Assembly (NCBI GenBank): GCA_033721235.1
Contig: JAWWAY010000013.1
Location: forward strand, 1-64,000
Direction of reading: 5' to 3'
Source: UBA5078 sp033721235
GTDB taxonomy: Bacteria; Pseudomonadota; Gammaproteobacteria; Pseudomonadales; Pseudohongiellaceae
DNA: 64,000 bases
A program made the position numbers and the translations under genes. Shown piece by piece: positions 43,351-52,321 of the stretch; position 1 is the first letter of the stretch; each line of letters starts with the position of its first letter. The notes beneath the pieces were generated by a model. That model worked only from the letters and a program-made list of their open reading frames with translations. It ran no database searches and had not been told where the DNA came from.

Positions 43351-44601
43351 TTATCTGTCTTGAGGAAGAATGACTGCATTAGGGCCCGCCTGATATTCAG
43401 CACTGGGGTCTATAACCAAACCGTCTACGATGCGAATCCGAGAGAAAAGTCCTCTTGGGCTATCATCAGCAGGTGGAACCATGTCTTTATAGGATTTAAC
43501 ACTTGTTACCAAAATAGATGCATCTGGCTCCACTACGTAAGCTGGCAGGGCGTCCACTCTTAGCGCAAATGAAATATGCGTTTTCTCTCCGTTAGCTCCC
43601 TCTGGGCTGTAATCCGCGTTGCGGCGCAATGCATAATACACAGCAGGAAGCTCAACCCAGGTTAGAGATTCAATAACCGGACCGCGCGCATTCACCCAGC
43701 CAAAGTACTCGGGCTCCCACGGTCTATAGCCCCCTACGTAACCTTCTAGTGAGCCGTCTTCATTGATCTGCAGCTTGATTTGCGCCTCAAGAAGCTCCAA
43801 GTCCCTGGTATAGCCTGGATTCCTAAGAGTCGCCTCCACAGGGCGTGTGGACGTAATTTTTCCATCTACGGAGCGAGCTGGAAAGATACCTTCATATTTG
43901 GCATGGGGTTCGATGCGATATGTATAATCCGCAGAGATTTCTCCATTTCCCCCTTTCACCATCGGGTCTTTACTCATATAAAATCCGACCAATATATCGT
44001 CGTCATTCATAGGGTCATTCCCCTGCCCCTCGGCGACAATCACCATTGTCCACGATCCATTGCGCATACTATCGTTAAACTGCAACGCCCCGCTCGACAG
44101 CCTCTCTGGCCCTCGATATGTTTTCCAGCAACCCAAGGTTTTGTAGAAAGTATTGTCTATTCCCGCTTCTCCATTCGGGCTAACAAAACCAGTGTCATCA
44201 TTGCCATCAAGATCAATGCCCTCTCCAATCGACCCGCTTACGCCGGTCAAGCCCGGGTCGGGGTATGAAGTTGGGTTGACATAGACATTGGCCCGTCCTT
44301 CTCCTCGAAAAGCCATTTGATTCTGACCGTGTACTGGGCTTCTTGTAGGGTTTGCAGGGTTGCGCAACCACTCGGCCTCTTCTCTGGTGTAGCCAGCTTT
44401 GACCAAGACCTCGACCCAATCTAATTCCGGGTTAGTGCCTGCAGGACAATCGGTACCAGGGTCAATAACTCCCTGCTCGCCACCAAAGTAATGAGCCGCT
44501 TCGTTCCATTCTATGACCCAGGACTTACTCCACTGCGCCGATGCAGCGAGCGGAATCAGTATTCCTGCTACAAGTGTTATTTTAGTTAATAATTTTAGCA
44601 T
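43351..44601 (-). CDS. Exported protein of an unnamed DUF1592/DUF1552-associated family
   Basis: 416 residues with a signal peptide ending PLAASAQW. The protein has a beta-rich body; recognisable patches are HYFGGEQGVIDPGTDCPAG, NGSWTMVIVAEGQGND, LEGYVGGYRPWEPEYFGW and ELPAVYYALRRNADYSPEG. I cannot assign a domain; I recall similar YALRRNAD segments beside DUF1592 genes in other bacteria, which is memory, not a search. Two Cys (in GTDCPAG and LGCWKTY) could form a disulfide. It sits 13 bases after DUF1552 and 18 before the VOC gene. Function unknown. Confidence 0.7.
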   Translation of the reverse strand: MLKLLTKITLVAGILIPLAASAQWSKSWVIEWNEAAHYFGGEQGVIDPGTDCPAGTNPELDWVEVLVKAGYTREEAEWLRNPANPTRSPVHGQNQMAFRGEGRANVYVNPTSYPDPGLTGVSGSIGEGIDLDGNDDTGFVSPNGEAGIDNTFYKTLGCWKTYRGPERLSSGALQFNDSMRNGSWTMVIVAEGQGNDPMNDDDILVGFYMSKDPMVKGGNGEISADYTYRIEPHAKYEGIFPARSVDGKITSTRPVEATLRNPGYTRDLELLEAQIKLQINEDGSLEGYVGGYRPWEPEYFGWVNARGPVIESLTWVELPAVYYALRRNADYSPEGANGEKTHISFALRVDALPAYVVEPDASILVTSVKSYKDMVPPADDSPRGLFSRIRIVDGLVIDPSAEYQAGPNAVILPQDR

Positions 44602-44614
44602 TTGTCGGCCTCCC

Positions 44615-45970
44615 TTATGCCATCACATCGCTAATGACACGTGTAGTGCGCATAGACCCAGTGCCAAACTCACCAACAGGTGCCCCTGCCATCTGCATGG
44701 CGGTTAGAGAAACCCGAGTCACAGACTCTCCAGGCTCATGGATATGTTGCCCAGCCTTATGACGCCCTGAAGCCCCCCCTGCTAGAAACATGGGAATATT
44801 TTCAATGGAGTGAATCTTGGCATAACCTGTATCGCTAAATGCCATGATCAAGCTGTTATCAAGCAAGGTGCCATCACCCTCTTTTACGGCATCAAGTTCC
44901 TTCAAGAACGCCCCGAAGCCATCCATCACTAGTCCTGCCAGCTTGCTGGTCTGGGGTTGATAACCTAAAGCACTATCAGTGGGCTCATCGTGCGTAATTT
45001 GATGGTAGATCTTACTTTGCCCACCAATAAAGGTTTCGGAAGTACCCGCCGTGTGTACAAAATTAAACACTCTACTTTGATCACAAGCGAGCCCCATCGC
45101 CAACAGTCTGGCCATGATCTTCGTGTTCTCATTCACGACCTCAATGGATGCTGACTTTAGTGGTTCACCTGGCTCTGGAACTATCACGCAAGCCTCTCTG
45201 GGCTCCGGACGTTGCAACTGAATCGCTAACTGGTTCTCCATGTCTCTTACAGAGCTAAAGTATTGATCTAGCTTTATCTGATCTTCTCTGCCAACGCTCT
45301 TCATCAGCGCCTTACGCTGATCTGTTACAGCTGAGAGCACACTTTGTCGGAGCATGATACTCGGGTCAGGGCTCCAGTTATCACTATTAGGGTCTTGAAA
45401 GCCTTCACCAAACAAGCGGCGATAAAGCTCCAAAGCACTGGCATCTGGTGAGGCAAATGTAGAGCCCGTGCGAGTTGAGTAACTCACTGGACGACGAGAC
45501 ACCGAAGCATCGATATCCAATGACTTGAAGCGAGTCGCACCGCCAATGGCATCAGCTACCTTGGTGTCGAAGGAAGCCGCATCGAAACGAGAACTCGCCT
45601 TTGGGGCCGTGCCCGATAAGATCGAAGCATGTCCACTCCAGTGCACTAGATTTGGCGAACTATCGGGAATGGCGCGAAACCCAGAAAACACCGACACTTT
45701 ATTTTTTAATGCAGCAAAAGGCTGCAACTCAGGCGGCACGTCATAATCGGCCCCTATTTTTTTTGGAACCCAACGAGTTCCACCGGCGGGCGTATCCGTG
45801 AGCCCCAAGCCCCAGAAATAGGTGCCAAATCGTACGGGCACACCGGAACCATCTGCATATGCTGTCCCATTATCGTTGAGAAACATATCCAGAAGCGGCA
45901 CCCCCAAACTAACGGCGGCTCCACCAAGCATTCCTTTCAACATAGACCTGCGATCAAAACGTGAGCTCAT
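44615..45970 (-). CDS. DUF1552 protein, Tat-exported
   Basis: 451 residues. The N-terminus FDRRSMLKGMLGGAAVSLGVPLLDMFL is a twin-arginine signal, so it is exported folded. The rest matches DUF1552: FGTYFWGLGLTDTPAG, VHWSGHASILSGTAPKA, IDQYFSSVRDMENQL and TGYAKIHSIENIPMFLAGGASG. The fold is related to DUF1501/sulfatase-like proteins, and DUF1552 genes nearly always pair with DUF1592 genes, as here (28 bases downstream of it). The substrate is unknown; the pair is best known from Planctomycetes and marine proteobacteria. Confidence 0.88.
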   Translation of the reverse strand: MSSRFDRRSMLKGMLGGAAVSLGVPLLDMFLNDNGTAYADGSGVPVRFGTYFWGLGLTDTPAGGTRWVPKKIGADYDVPPELQPFAALKNKVSVFSGFRAIPDSSPNLVHWSGHASILSGTAPKASSRFDAASFDTKVADAIGGATRFKSLDIDASVSRRPVSYSTRTGSTFASPDASALELYRRLFGEGFQDPNSDNWSPDPSIMLRQSVLSAVTDQRKALMKSVGREDQIKLDQYFSSVRDMENQLAIQLQRPEPREACVIVPEPGEPLKSASIEVVNENTKIMARLLAMGLACDQSRVFNFVHTAGTSETFIGGQSKIYHQITHDEPTDSALGYQPQTSKLAGLVMDGFGAFLKELDAVKEGDGTLLDNSLIMAFSDTGYAKIHSIENIPMFLAGGASGRHKAGQHIHEPGESVTRVSLTAMQMAGAPVGEFGTGSMRTTRVISDVMA

Positions 45971-45998
45971 GAGAGTAATCTCCTTTATTATTCTTTTA

Positions 45999-47660
45999 CT
46001 ATCGCGCGGAGTCGTTAGCCGCTAGCGTTTCAGACTCAATGGTTTCAGGTAGCGTAACCGCGAAAAACTCTGGAGTAAGGGCAATTTGTTTAAACAGCGC
46101 AGGAACGCTGTAGTCGTTCTCGGAGAAAAATCGAACCTGCTGCTCAAAGTAATCTCGCATTCGATAATCGAACGGTTTAGCGACGCCATAGGCATAGACG
46201 TTTCTTACCAAACAAGACGGAATTCTCGGGTCGTCGTACAGTAGCTGACCTAAGCCCTGAGCCCCCTCAAACTTCTTGCCAAAAAGATCAGCACTAACAT
46301 CGATAAGCTGGCCATTTTCGAATTTTCTTAACTGACCAAGCCCGTCAAAATGCTCTAATGCTAAGCCCGGTGGGTCACTACGTTGATGACAGACGATACA
46401 GCCATCATTCTGCATATGATCTAGCAGCCTTCCTCTTACGGTTCCCGCCATACTGGCTTGAACGGAAGAAAAATCCACATCCGAGGGCGGATCGGGAGTA
46501 GGTTCACACATAAAGATTTCATGAATCTTGATACCACGACGTGTAGGTGAAGATGTGCCTGGGTGCGCCCAAAGTGATAAGAACCCAACTTGAGTCAGAA
46601 TACCTGCTCGTTCCGAGTCATCGTCAAACTCGTAACGAGTCCACTCTTCGTCCGACAAGTAAGGAACTTTGTAGACTGACGCCAGTGCGCGGTTAATGAA
46701 AGTCTCATTCGATGTGAAGAGCTCTCTATAGTCTCGCTCTTGATCCATTAGCAAATCGACAATGGTCTTGAGCATTTGTTCTTTCGCACTATCAGCGATT
46801 GTTTGATTAAACTTTGGATAGATTTCAGGGTCTTTCACCATATTGGCGAATCCATCGATCTGCATCATGTCCGCGAAAAACGCTCTAGCACCAGCCTCCA
46901 TTTGCGGCGAGTCAATTAAACGCTGCAACTGTTCTTGCAAGCCCTCTTGTGAGTGGATCGCTCCGCTCGCAGCGGCGTTCAATAATTGTGCATCTGGCGC
47001 TGTATCCCAAAACATAAAAGATAATCTTGACGCCTTGGTATATGCATCTAAGCGATATTCACCAGCGGCAGCTGGATCCGGCTCTGCCGTTTCAATACGA
47101 AACAAGAACTCCGGGGCGACGAGCAGGCTAGTGAGAGCTAGTTGCATGCCTTGCACCATATCTTGCGTTCTGCTCACGCCTTCTTCTACGGTATCAAGAC
47201 GCGCATCGAGCTCCGCTTCTGTTAGCGGTCGCCGGAATAATTTTTCACCGTAATTGCTTAAAAAATCAGCGGCACAATCTGCCATATAAGCACCCGTGTT
47301 TTCGATCAAACAAGGCGCAACAGTGGCAATATTGTCGTCTGAGAATACTTGGCTAGAAATGGACTGACCCAAGGTAAAATACTGCTCGAAACCCGATGAA
47401 GTCAGCGAGAGCATGGCGCTGCCAATGGCGAGCAGCCCAGCTTCACGCTGTTCAGGCTCAAAACGAGCGTTTATCTGAATGTCCGCTCCAAAAACATCAC
47501 GAATAGTGTGTCTATATTGGGACTCGGTTAAGCGACGAACAGCTACAGTAACCGAATCGTCTAATTGGATAGCTTGCTGCTCAGAGCTAAGCGCTGGAGA
47601 AACTAGGGATAAACCACTAATAAGGATAGAAACTGATGTCATCAGTCGAGCGAGCTTCAT
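45999..47660 (-). CDS. DUF1592-family exported protein with CxxCH motif
   Basis: 553 residues. The signal peptide is LMTSVSILISGLSLVSPALS. The Planctomycete-type multidomain order (DUF1587, DUF1595, DUF1592, DUF1588, DUF1585) is suggested by LTESQYRHTIRDVFG, LFRRPLTEAEL, SFMFWDTAPDAQLLNAAASG, LTQVGFLSLWAHPGTSSPTRRG and GCIVCHQRSDPPG. The CIVCH at about 420-424 fits c-type haem attachment, but no Met ligand or oxidase partner was identified; the family is called PSCyt3. It starts the exported module and is divergent from the dienelactone hydrolase gene. Confidence 0.88.
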   Translation of the reverse strand: MKLARLMTSVSILISGLSLVSPALSSEQQAIQLDDSVTVAVRRLTESQYRHTIRDVFGADIQINARFEPEQREAGLLAIGSAMLSLTSSGFEQYFTLGQSISSQVFSDDNIATVAPCLIENTGAYMADCAADFLSNYGEKLFRRPLTEAELDARLDTVEEGVSRTQDMVQGMQLALTSLLVAPEFLFRIETAEPDPAAAGEYRLDAYTKASRLSFMFWDTAPDAQLLNAAASGAIHSQEGLQEQLQRLIDSPQMEAGARAFFADMMQIDGFANMVKDPEIYPKFNQTIADSAKEQMLKTIVDLLMDQERDYRELFTSNETFINRALASVYKVPYLSDEEWTRYEFDDDSERAGILTQVGFLSLWAHPGTSSPTRRGIKIHEIFMCEPTPDPPSDVDFSSVQASMAGTVRGRLLDHMQNDGCIVCHQRSDPPGLALEHFDGLGQLRKFENGQLIDVSADLFGKKFEGAQGLGQLLYDDPRIPSCLVRNVYAYGVAKPFDYRMRDYFEQQVRFFSENDYSVPALFKQIALTPEFFAVTLPETIESETLAANDSAR

Positions 47661-47884
47661 TTTACACCTGCCTATTTATTTTTATTGGATCAGGACAATG
47701 AGGAAAATATAGAATTTTCTAAATTTTCCAAACTTTGATTCTAGCCCTGTAACTTGTAGTGTCAAGCAGTCTTTTTTCGCTGTACTCTATTACGCTACAT
47801 TTGTGGAATGAAATATTGAGAATAGAAATAAACTAAGCCCAAGTCCGGTATACACAATAGACCCAATAAGAAGGAGACAGCACT
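47661..47884. promoter_or_regulatory. Divergent promoter region of DUF1592 and dienelactone hydrolase genes
   Basis: 224 bases, very AT-rich. GAAAAT-5-ATTTTC (47703-47719) is a perfect 6-bp inverted repeat, and TAGAAT/ATTCTA arms overlap it at greater distance. This could be a TetR-type operator. It should drive the two divergent exported units. Confidence 0.4.
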
Positions 47885-48763
47885 ATGTGCGATGATTTCA
47901 CCGAAAGCGATAACGAACGGTACTTTAAAACCCCCAAAGGCATTAGCCGTCGCCAGTTCGGCAAACTCAGCGCTGGCGCGGCGATGATGATGATGTTGCC
48001 CCCAGTCCTTAACGCCCAAGACGTGATGGAAATGGACGTGAATATTGCAACACCCGATGGCACAGCAGACTGCTATTTTGTGCACCCAACTACAGGCAGC
48101 CACGCTGCTGTGCTAGTGTGGCCAGATATCTTGGGCCTAAGACCGGCGTTTCGTGCAATGGGCAAGCGCCTTGCCCAAGCAGGCTACTCGGTACTCGTAG
48201 TGAACCCGTTCTACCGCAGTGAAAAAGCGCCTGTAGTAGGAGAAGGGGCTAGTTTTAGTGATCCTGAAGTGGGTGCCAAGGTGCGCGCTCTAGCTGGGCA
48301 GCTCAATGCCCAAACCCATATCAGCGATGCGAAGACATTCGTAGAGTGGTTGGACCAACAACCCTCTGTCGATACCAGCCGTAAAATTGGTACTACCGGT
48401 TACTGTATGGGCGGTCCGATGGTGATGAGAACAGCCTCTTCTCAAGCCCAACGCATTGGCGCTGGAGCCTCCTTCCATGGTGGCGGCCTTGCTACTAGCA
48501 GCGACGATAGCCCTCATTTAGGCTTTCCTGATATGAACGCAGATTTGCTTATTGCGATTGCCGCAAACGATGATGAGAGAGATCCAGAATCAAAGAATAC
48601 TTTACGCGAGGCAGCAGAGGCGGCAGGCATCAATGCCGAAATCGAAGTTTATGCGGGCGCCAATCATGGCTGGACCGTACCCGACTCTAGGGTCTACCAC
48701 GAAGAGCAAGCCGAGAGGGCTTGGGCAAGATTGCTAGCATTATTTGAAACGGCGCTGGCATAA
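47885..48763 (+). CDS. Tat-exported dienelactone hydrolase family protein
   Basis: 292 residues. ISRRQFGKLSAGAAMMMMLPP is a twin-arginine signal (SRRxFxK), so this family member acts outside the cytoplasm. The DLH fold is clear: VLVWPDILGLRPAFRAMGKRLAQAGYSVLVVNPFYR, the nucleophile elbow GTTGYCMGGPMV with catalytic Cys, Asp/Glu in IAANDDERDP and His in GANHGWTVPD. It hydrolyses dienelactones or related cyclic esters. It is divergent from the DUF1592 gene and followed by a terminator. Its export is consistent with working with the neighbouring exported proteins. Confidence 0.92.
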   Translation: MCDDFTESDNERYFKTPKGISRRQFGKLSAGAAMMMMLPPVLNAQDVMEMDVNIATPDGTADCYFVHPTTGSHAAVLVWPDILGLRPAFRAMGKRLAQAGYSVLVVNPFYRSEKAPVVGEGASFSDPEVGAKVRALAGQLNAQTHISDAKTFVEWLDQQPSVDTSRKIGTTGYCMGGPMVMRTASSQAQRIGAGASFHGGGLATSSDDSPHLGFPDMNADLLIAIAANDDERDPESKNTLREAAEAAGINAEIEVYAGANHGWTVPDSRVYHEEQAERAWARLLALFETALA

Positions 48764-48776
48764 GAAGTCAGATATT

Positions 48777-48806
48777 ACAGGCTGGGCTCGCGCCTAGCCT
48801 GTCTTT
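48777..48806 (+). terminator. Terminator after dienelactone hydrolase gene
   Basis: ACAGGCTGGGC/GCCTAGCCTGT stem with one G-T pair and loop TCGC, followed by CTTTAT. It ends two bases before the convergent acyltransferase stop. Confidence 0.75.
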
Positions 48807-48807
48807 A

Positions 48808-49494
48808 TCAAACAGGCCGTACGCGCCTGTTTTGAACGGCAATGCGACTATACTGCGCTTTGGTTTTCAGCTCGGAGACTTCCTGCAAGAATCTGTCGAT
48901 GTCGTCGCAAGACAACTCTTTAACTCCTCCAAGTTCATAGTCCCACCACTGACTGGCCATCAAGGATTTGCGCTGCTCTGGCTCAAAGCGATAGCGAATG
49001 GGCCGGGCTGGGTTGCCTGCGACAATCTGATAAGGCTCCACATCTTTGGTTACTACAGAGTTGCGACCAATCACGGCGCCATCCCCGATTTTTAAGCCCG
49101 CCATAATGACGGCTCCATGCCCTATCCATACATCATGCCCGATACTGACATTATTGTGACGGGCAATATAACGGCTGCTGACCGCTAGGCTACTTGAGAT
49201 CCATTGCACAGGATGATTTCGGGGAGTTTCTCCAATAGTAACGTTACGGCCGATGCTACAGAAGCGGCCTATTGAATCAACAAATTTGAGACGACTGCCC
49301 GTGCGCACATAGCTGTAAGCACCGATATGGAGCACATCGTTTTGACCACCAAGCTGAACCTCAACGTCCCGCAAGCGACCATGCCTTTCAATAACTAGTT
49401 TAGAGCGCCTTGTAAAACGCTCCAGCCCTTTGATAATGACTCCATTCTTGCGCGCTCTTCTTTCCTGAAGAAGATACCTGTATGAGTCAAACAA
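48808..49494 (-). CDS. Hexapeptide-repeat acetyltransferase (CatB/LbH type)
   Basis: 228 residues. The start is TTG 49494, supported by a strong AAGGAGG ribosome site. A left-handed beta-helix is shown by repeats: GVIIKGLERF, IGAYSYVRTGSRL, RFCSIGRNVTIGE, NVSIGHDVWIGHGAVIMAGLKIGDGAVIGRNSVVTKDVEPYQIVAGNPARP. The GNPARPIRYRF end and catalytic His (in ETPRNHPVQ) match xenobiotic or sugar acyltransferases of the CatB/VatD class. The acceptor is unknown. A structured leader precedes it. Confidence 0.88.
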   Translation of the reverse strand: MFDSYRYLLQERRARKNGVIIKGLERFTRRSKLVIERHGRLRDVEVQLGGQNDVLHIGAYSYVRTGSRLKFVDSIGRFCSIGRNVTIGETPRNHPVQWISSSLAVSSRYIARHNNVSIGHDVWIGHGAVIMAGLKIGDGAVIGRNSVVTKDVEPYQIVAGNPARPIRYRFEPEQRKSLMASQWWDYELGGVKELSCDDIDRFLQEVSELKTKAQYSRIAVQNRRVRPV

Positions 49495-49865
49495 ATTGCC
49501 TCCTTGTTAGAACTTTTAATACTACTAAAAAGGACAATTCTACCTACCCAACTATGAAAAAGCTCCAAATCTCACACTTTATTACAATTAGTAAAAGAAA
49601 GAGACCGATCCCCTTAACCCAAGGCATTCAATCGCCCGATTTTAAGCCAGAAAGCCAAAGAGGTCGGTCTCTTACCATTACATTGCAGGTTTCGTTCCAA
49701 GCATTAGCAAACAACTAAGCCTCTGATATGTCGCCATATTTGATCGGGCCAGTGTCAGTCAGTCTTAGTGCCTAGTAGCTTTCACCAATACTTAGTCAAT
49801 CTGACCCTAGGCATTACGAACTTAGTTTTGTCTTGCGGGGGACTTGCGCTTATGATGTGCCCACC
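49495..49865. other. Intergenic leader region between acyltransferase and SpmAB-like genes
   Basis: No gene recognised. The notable feature is the long imperfect stem at 49599-49673. An open frame on the plus strand here has no family features. Confidence 0.5.
49588..49673 (-). promoter_or_regulatory. Structured leader upstream of acyltransferase, candidate attenuator
   Basis: Read on the minus strand, a 10-bp perfect arm pair (AAGAGACCGA/TCGGTCTCTT) continues through an internal loop into CTCTT/AAGGG, giving about 15 bp around a 45-base apical region that contains a further AATCG/CGATT stem. TCTTTT follows the closing arm. It lies about 95 bases before the acyltransferase start. Confidence 0.4.
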
Positions 49866-51095
49866 ATGCTTAATATCCTCTGGCTTAGCTTTTTTCTGCT
49901 GGCGGCTGTGGCAGCCATTTGGCAAACAGTCTCCGGCAGTAACCCCGATGCATTTAATGCCATTATCGCCTCCACTTTCGATATGGCATCAATGGCAGTC
50001 GAGATTGCTCTTGGCTTAATAGGCGTGATGGCGCTCTGGTTAGGCCTTTTTAGAATTGCGGAGCAAAGCGGGCTCATAGCCGGTATATCCCGTTTGATGA
50101 CTCCGCTATTTCGCCGCCTGATGCCTGAAGTGCCCCCCGGTCATCCTGCTTTAGCTAGTATGACCATGAATTTAGCCGCTAACTTTCTTGGCCTAGACAA
50201 TGCAGCGACGCCCATGGGCCTAAAAGCCATGGAGCAACTGCAAACGCTTAACCCAAGCAAAGACACGGCGAGCAATGCTCAGATACTATTTCTAGTCCTC
50301 AACACCTCGTCGGTCACACTGCTGCCTGTCACCATTTTTCTCTACCGCGCACAACAAGGGGCAGCCTCTCCTGCTGATGTATTCCTTCCCATACTCTGCG
50401 CCACTACGGCATCGACTCTTGCGGGTATTCTGAGCGTTTCCTGGGTACAGAAGATTCGACTAAATGACCCCGTCTTATTGACATGGTTTGCTGGTTTCGC
50501 CACGGCAGTGGCAGCCCTTCTTAGTTGGATTATTAGCCTGCCTCCAGAGCAGTTAGCCGACAGCTCCGCTAGGTTAGGCAACCTACTGCTATTTAGCATC
50601 ATAATCCTCTTCTTGGTCAGCGGAGTACGGCGCAAGCTAGACTGCTACGAGCACTTTATTGATGGCGCCAAGGAAGGTTTTTATATAGCAATAAAGATCA
50701 TTCCATTTTTACTGGCTATGCTGGTCGGTATTGGCGTTTTCAGGGCAAGTGGTTGTCTAGACATACTGCTGGAAGGTATTCGTTGGTCGGCGCTAAGCCT
50801 TGGCCTGGATACGCAATTCGTGGAGGCTATGCCCACCGCATTAATGAAGCCCCTGAGCGGCAGCGGCTCCCGCGCCATGATGCTCGAGACCATGAGCACC
50901 TACGGTGTAGATTCCTTTGCTGGCCGACTAAGCGCAACAGTCCAAGGCAGCACGGAAACCACTTTCTATGTGCTTGCCGTCTATTTCGGTAGCGTTGGCA
51001 TTCGCAAATCACGCCACGCCATTGCTTGCGGCCTCATCGCCGATTTTGCGGGAATAGTGAGCGCTATTTTCGCCTGCTATTGGTTCTTCGCTTAG
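49866..51095 (+). CDS. SpmA-SpmB fusion, nucleoside-recognition (Gate) domain membrane protein
   Basis: 409 residues from ATG 49866. The N-terminal half resembles SpmA (AFNAIIASTFDMASMAVEIALG; NLAANFLGLDNAATPMGLKAM), and the C-terminal half resembles SpmB (FIDGAKEGFYIAIKIIPFLLAMLVGIGVF; LSGSGSRAMMLETM; VQGSTETTFYVLAVYFGSVGI). Both halves carry Gate domains and together about ten helices. In spore formers the two are separate and affect dehydration of the spore core; in proteobacteria the fused form is common and its transport role is unknown. It is a single gene. Confidence 0.88.
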   Translation: MLNILWLSFFLLAAVAAIWQTVSGSNPDAFNAIIASTFDMASMAVEIALGLIGVMALWLGLFRIAEQSGLIAGISRLMTPLFRRLMPEVPPGHPALASMTMNLAANFLGLDNAATPMGLKAMEQLQTLNPSKDTASNAQILFLVLNTSSVTLLPVTIFLYRAQQGAASPADVFLPILCATTASTLAGILSVSWVQKIRLNDPVLLTWFAGFATAVAALLSWIISLPPEQLADSSARLGNLLLFSIIILFLVSGVRRKLDCYEHFIDGAKEGFYIAIKIIPFLLAMLVGIGVFRASGCLDILLEGIRWSALSLGLDTQFVEAMPTALMKPLSGSGSRAMMLETMSTYGVDSFAGRLSATVQGSTETTFYVLAVYFGSVGIRKSRHAIACGLIADFAGIVSAIFACYWFFA

Positions 51096-51259
51096 GCCTA
51101 AAGCGACACCTAACACCAGAGACTCCACTGCTCTTAAGAGAGAGCTTATTTGTCCCGTACGGGTTTGTGCTTTCATGGAATTTGTGTTTTCATCTTGGGC
51201 GCTTAGAGCCCGCCAATCAAGGCCTCAAAAACCATTAGATCAATAATAGAACAAACAGC

Positions 51260-52312
51260 ATGCGGCATTATAAGAATCAATCTAGAACAACTAGCAGCGT
51301 ATTGTGGAAGTTACTGAAACCACTAGCCGCAGCCCTCACTATAGCGACACTTATTAGCGCCTGCTCAGACGAGCTTCGTCAAAACCGCCCCTACGTGTTG
51401 ACTACCGCCACGGTGGGCGGGGCCTTCTACCCAATAGGAGTTGCGGTCGCAACCATCTCAAAGTCACAGTTGCAAGATGAGCATAATATTTCACTCGCGG
51501 CCATTAGCTCCGCTGGCTCCCTTGAAAACGTTAAATTATTGCGCGACAACGAAGCCCAGTTCGGCATCATTCAAGGCGTTTTTGCAGCGTGGGCTTGGAG
51601 CGGAGAAGGCCCTATTCGCAACCCCCAAAAGGGTATGCGCAGTGTGGGTGCCATGTGGTTCAACGTTGAGCATTTCATTCTTCGCTCAGACCTAGTTGAG
51701 ACCGGTACACTCAGCGATCTCAGCGATATTGGCGGAGAGCGTTTCGTTCTTGGTGCACGCAACTCTGGCGCGGAGAAAACGGGTCGCTATATTCTTGAGT
51801 TACTGGGCATTGATTACGAAGCCAGCATGAACTTTGCCTATATGGGATACGAGTCCGCCTCGAAGGCCCTGCAAGATGGCAATGTGGTAGGCGCAAATAT
51901 TCCTGCCGGTGCACCGGCAAGTGCAATCACTCAGGCCATGGCACAAATGGGTGATGATGTGACGCTACTGACATTCTCACAGGAAGAATTAAATAAGCTG
52001 AACAGCCGTTACCCCCTATGGGATTGGTACGAGTTTGCCCCCAATACTTACCCGAACCAAGAAGAGGCCATAATGTCGATTGCCTCTCCCAACGTTCTTG
52101 TCGTCCGAGACGATGTTCCCGAGGAACACGTATACCAAATAACCAAGATGATCTGGGAAAACCTAGGCACCCTTCATGACATCCACGGTGCGACCAAAGA
52201 TATGAAACTGGAGGCAGCACTAAAAGGTCTTGCGGCGCCTCTTCACCCTGGCGCCCTTCGCTATTACCGCGAAGTAGGACTAGACATTCCGCCACACCTG
52301 CTGCTGGAGTAA
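51260..52312 (+). CDS. TAXI-family TRAP transporter solute-binding lipoprotein
   Basis: 350 residues. The lipobox is LISAC near residue 35. The family pattern is TTATVGGAFYPIGVAVA at the start, then ISSAGSLENVKLLRDNEAQFGIIQG and FVLGARNSGAEKTGRYIL, which matches TAXI-type substrate-binding proteins that feed fused TRAP permeases. The substrate may be an organic acid such as glutamate; it cannot be told. The gene is 9 bases upstream of the permease and certainly cotranscribed. Confidence 0.9.
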   Translation: MRHYKNQSRTTSSVLWKLLKPLAAALTIATLISACSDELRQNRPYVLTTATVGGAFYPIGVAVATISKSQLQDEHNISLAAISSAGSLENVKLLRDNEAQFGIIQGVFAAWAWSGEGPIRNPQKGMRSVGAMWFNVEHFILRSDLVETGTLSDLSDIGGERFVLGARNSGAEKTGRYILELLGIDYEASMNFAYMGYESASKALQDGNVVGANIPAGAPASAITQAMAQMGDDVTLLTFSQEELNKLNSRYPLWDWYEFAPNTYPNQEEAIMSIASPNVLVVRDDVPEEHVYQITKMIWENLGTLHDIHGATKDMKLEAALKGLAAPLHPGALRYYREVGLDIPPHLLLE

Positions 52313-52321
52313 ATCTGAGCA

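Noticed and set aside
43780..44268. Plus-strand open frame inside the unnamed exported gene
   Set aside because: It is antisense to a gene with a signal peptide and tight operon spacing; it has no ribosome site or recognised family.
49599..49673. Imperfect palindrome considered as an integron attC site
   Set aside because: The attC core sites (GTTRRRY and RYYYAAC) are not present in the right places, and no integrase or gene cassettes are nearby.
49482..49718. 78-codon open frame before the SpmAB-like gene
   Set aside because: It overlaps the strong ribosome site and start of the minus-strand acyltransferase and the structured leader; no family resemblance.
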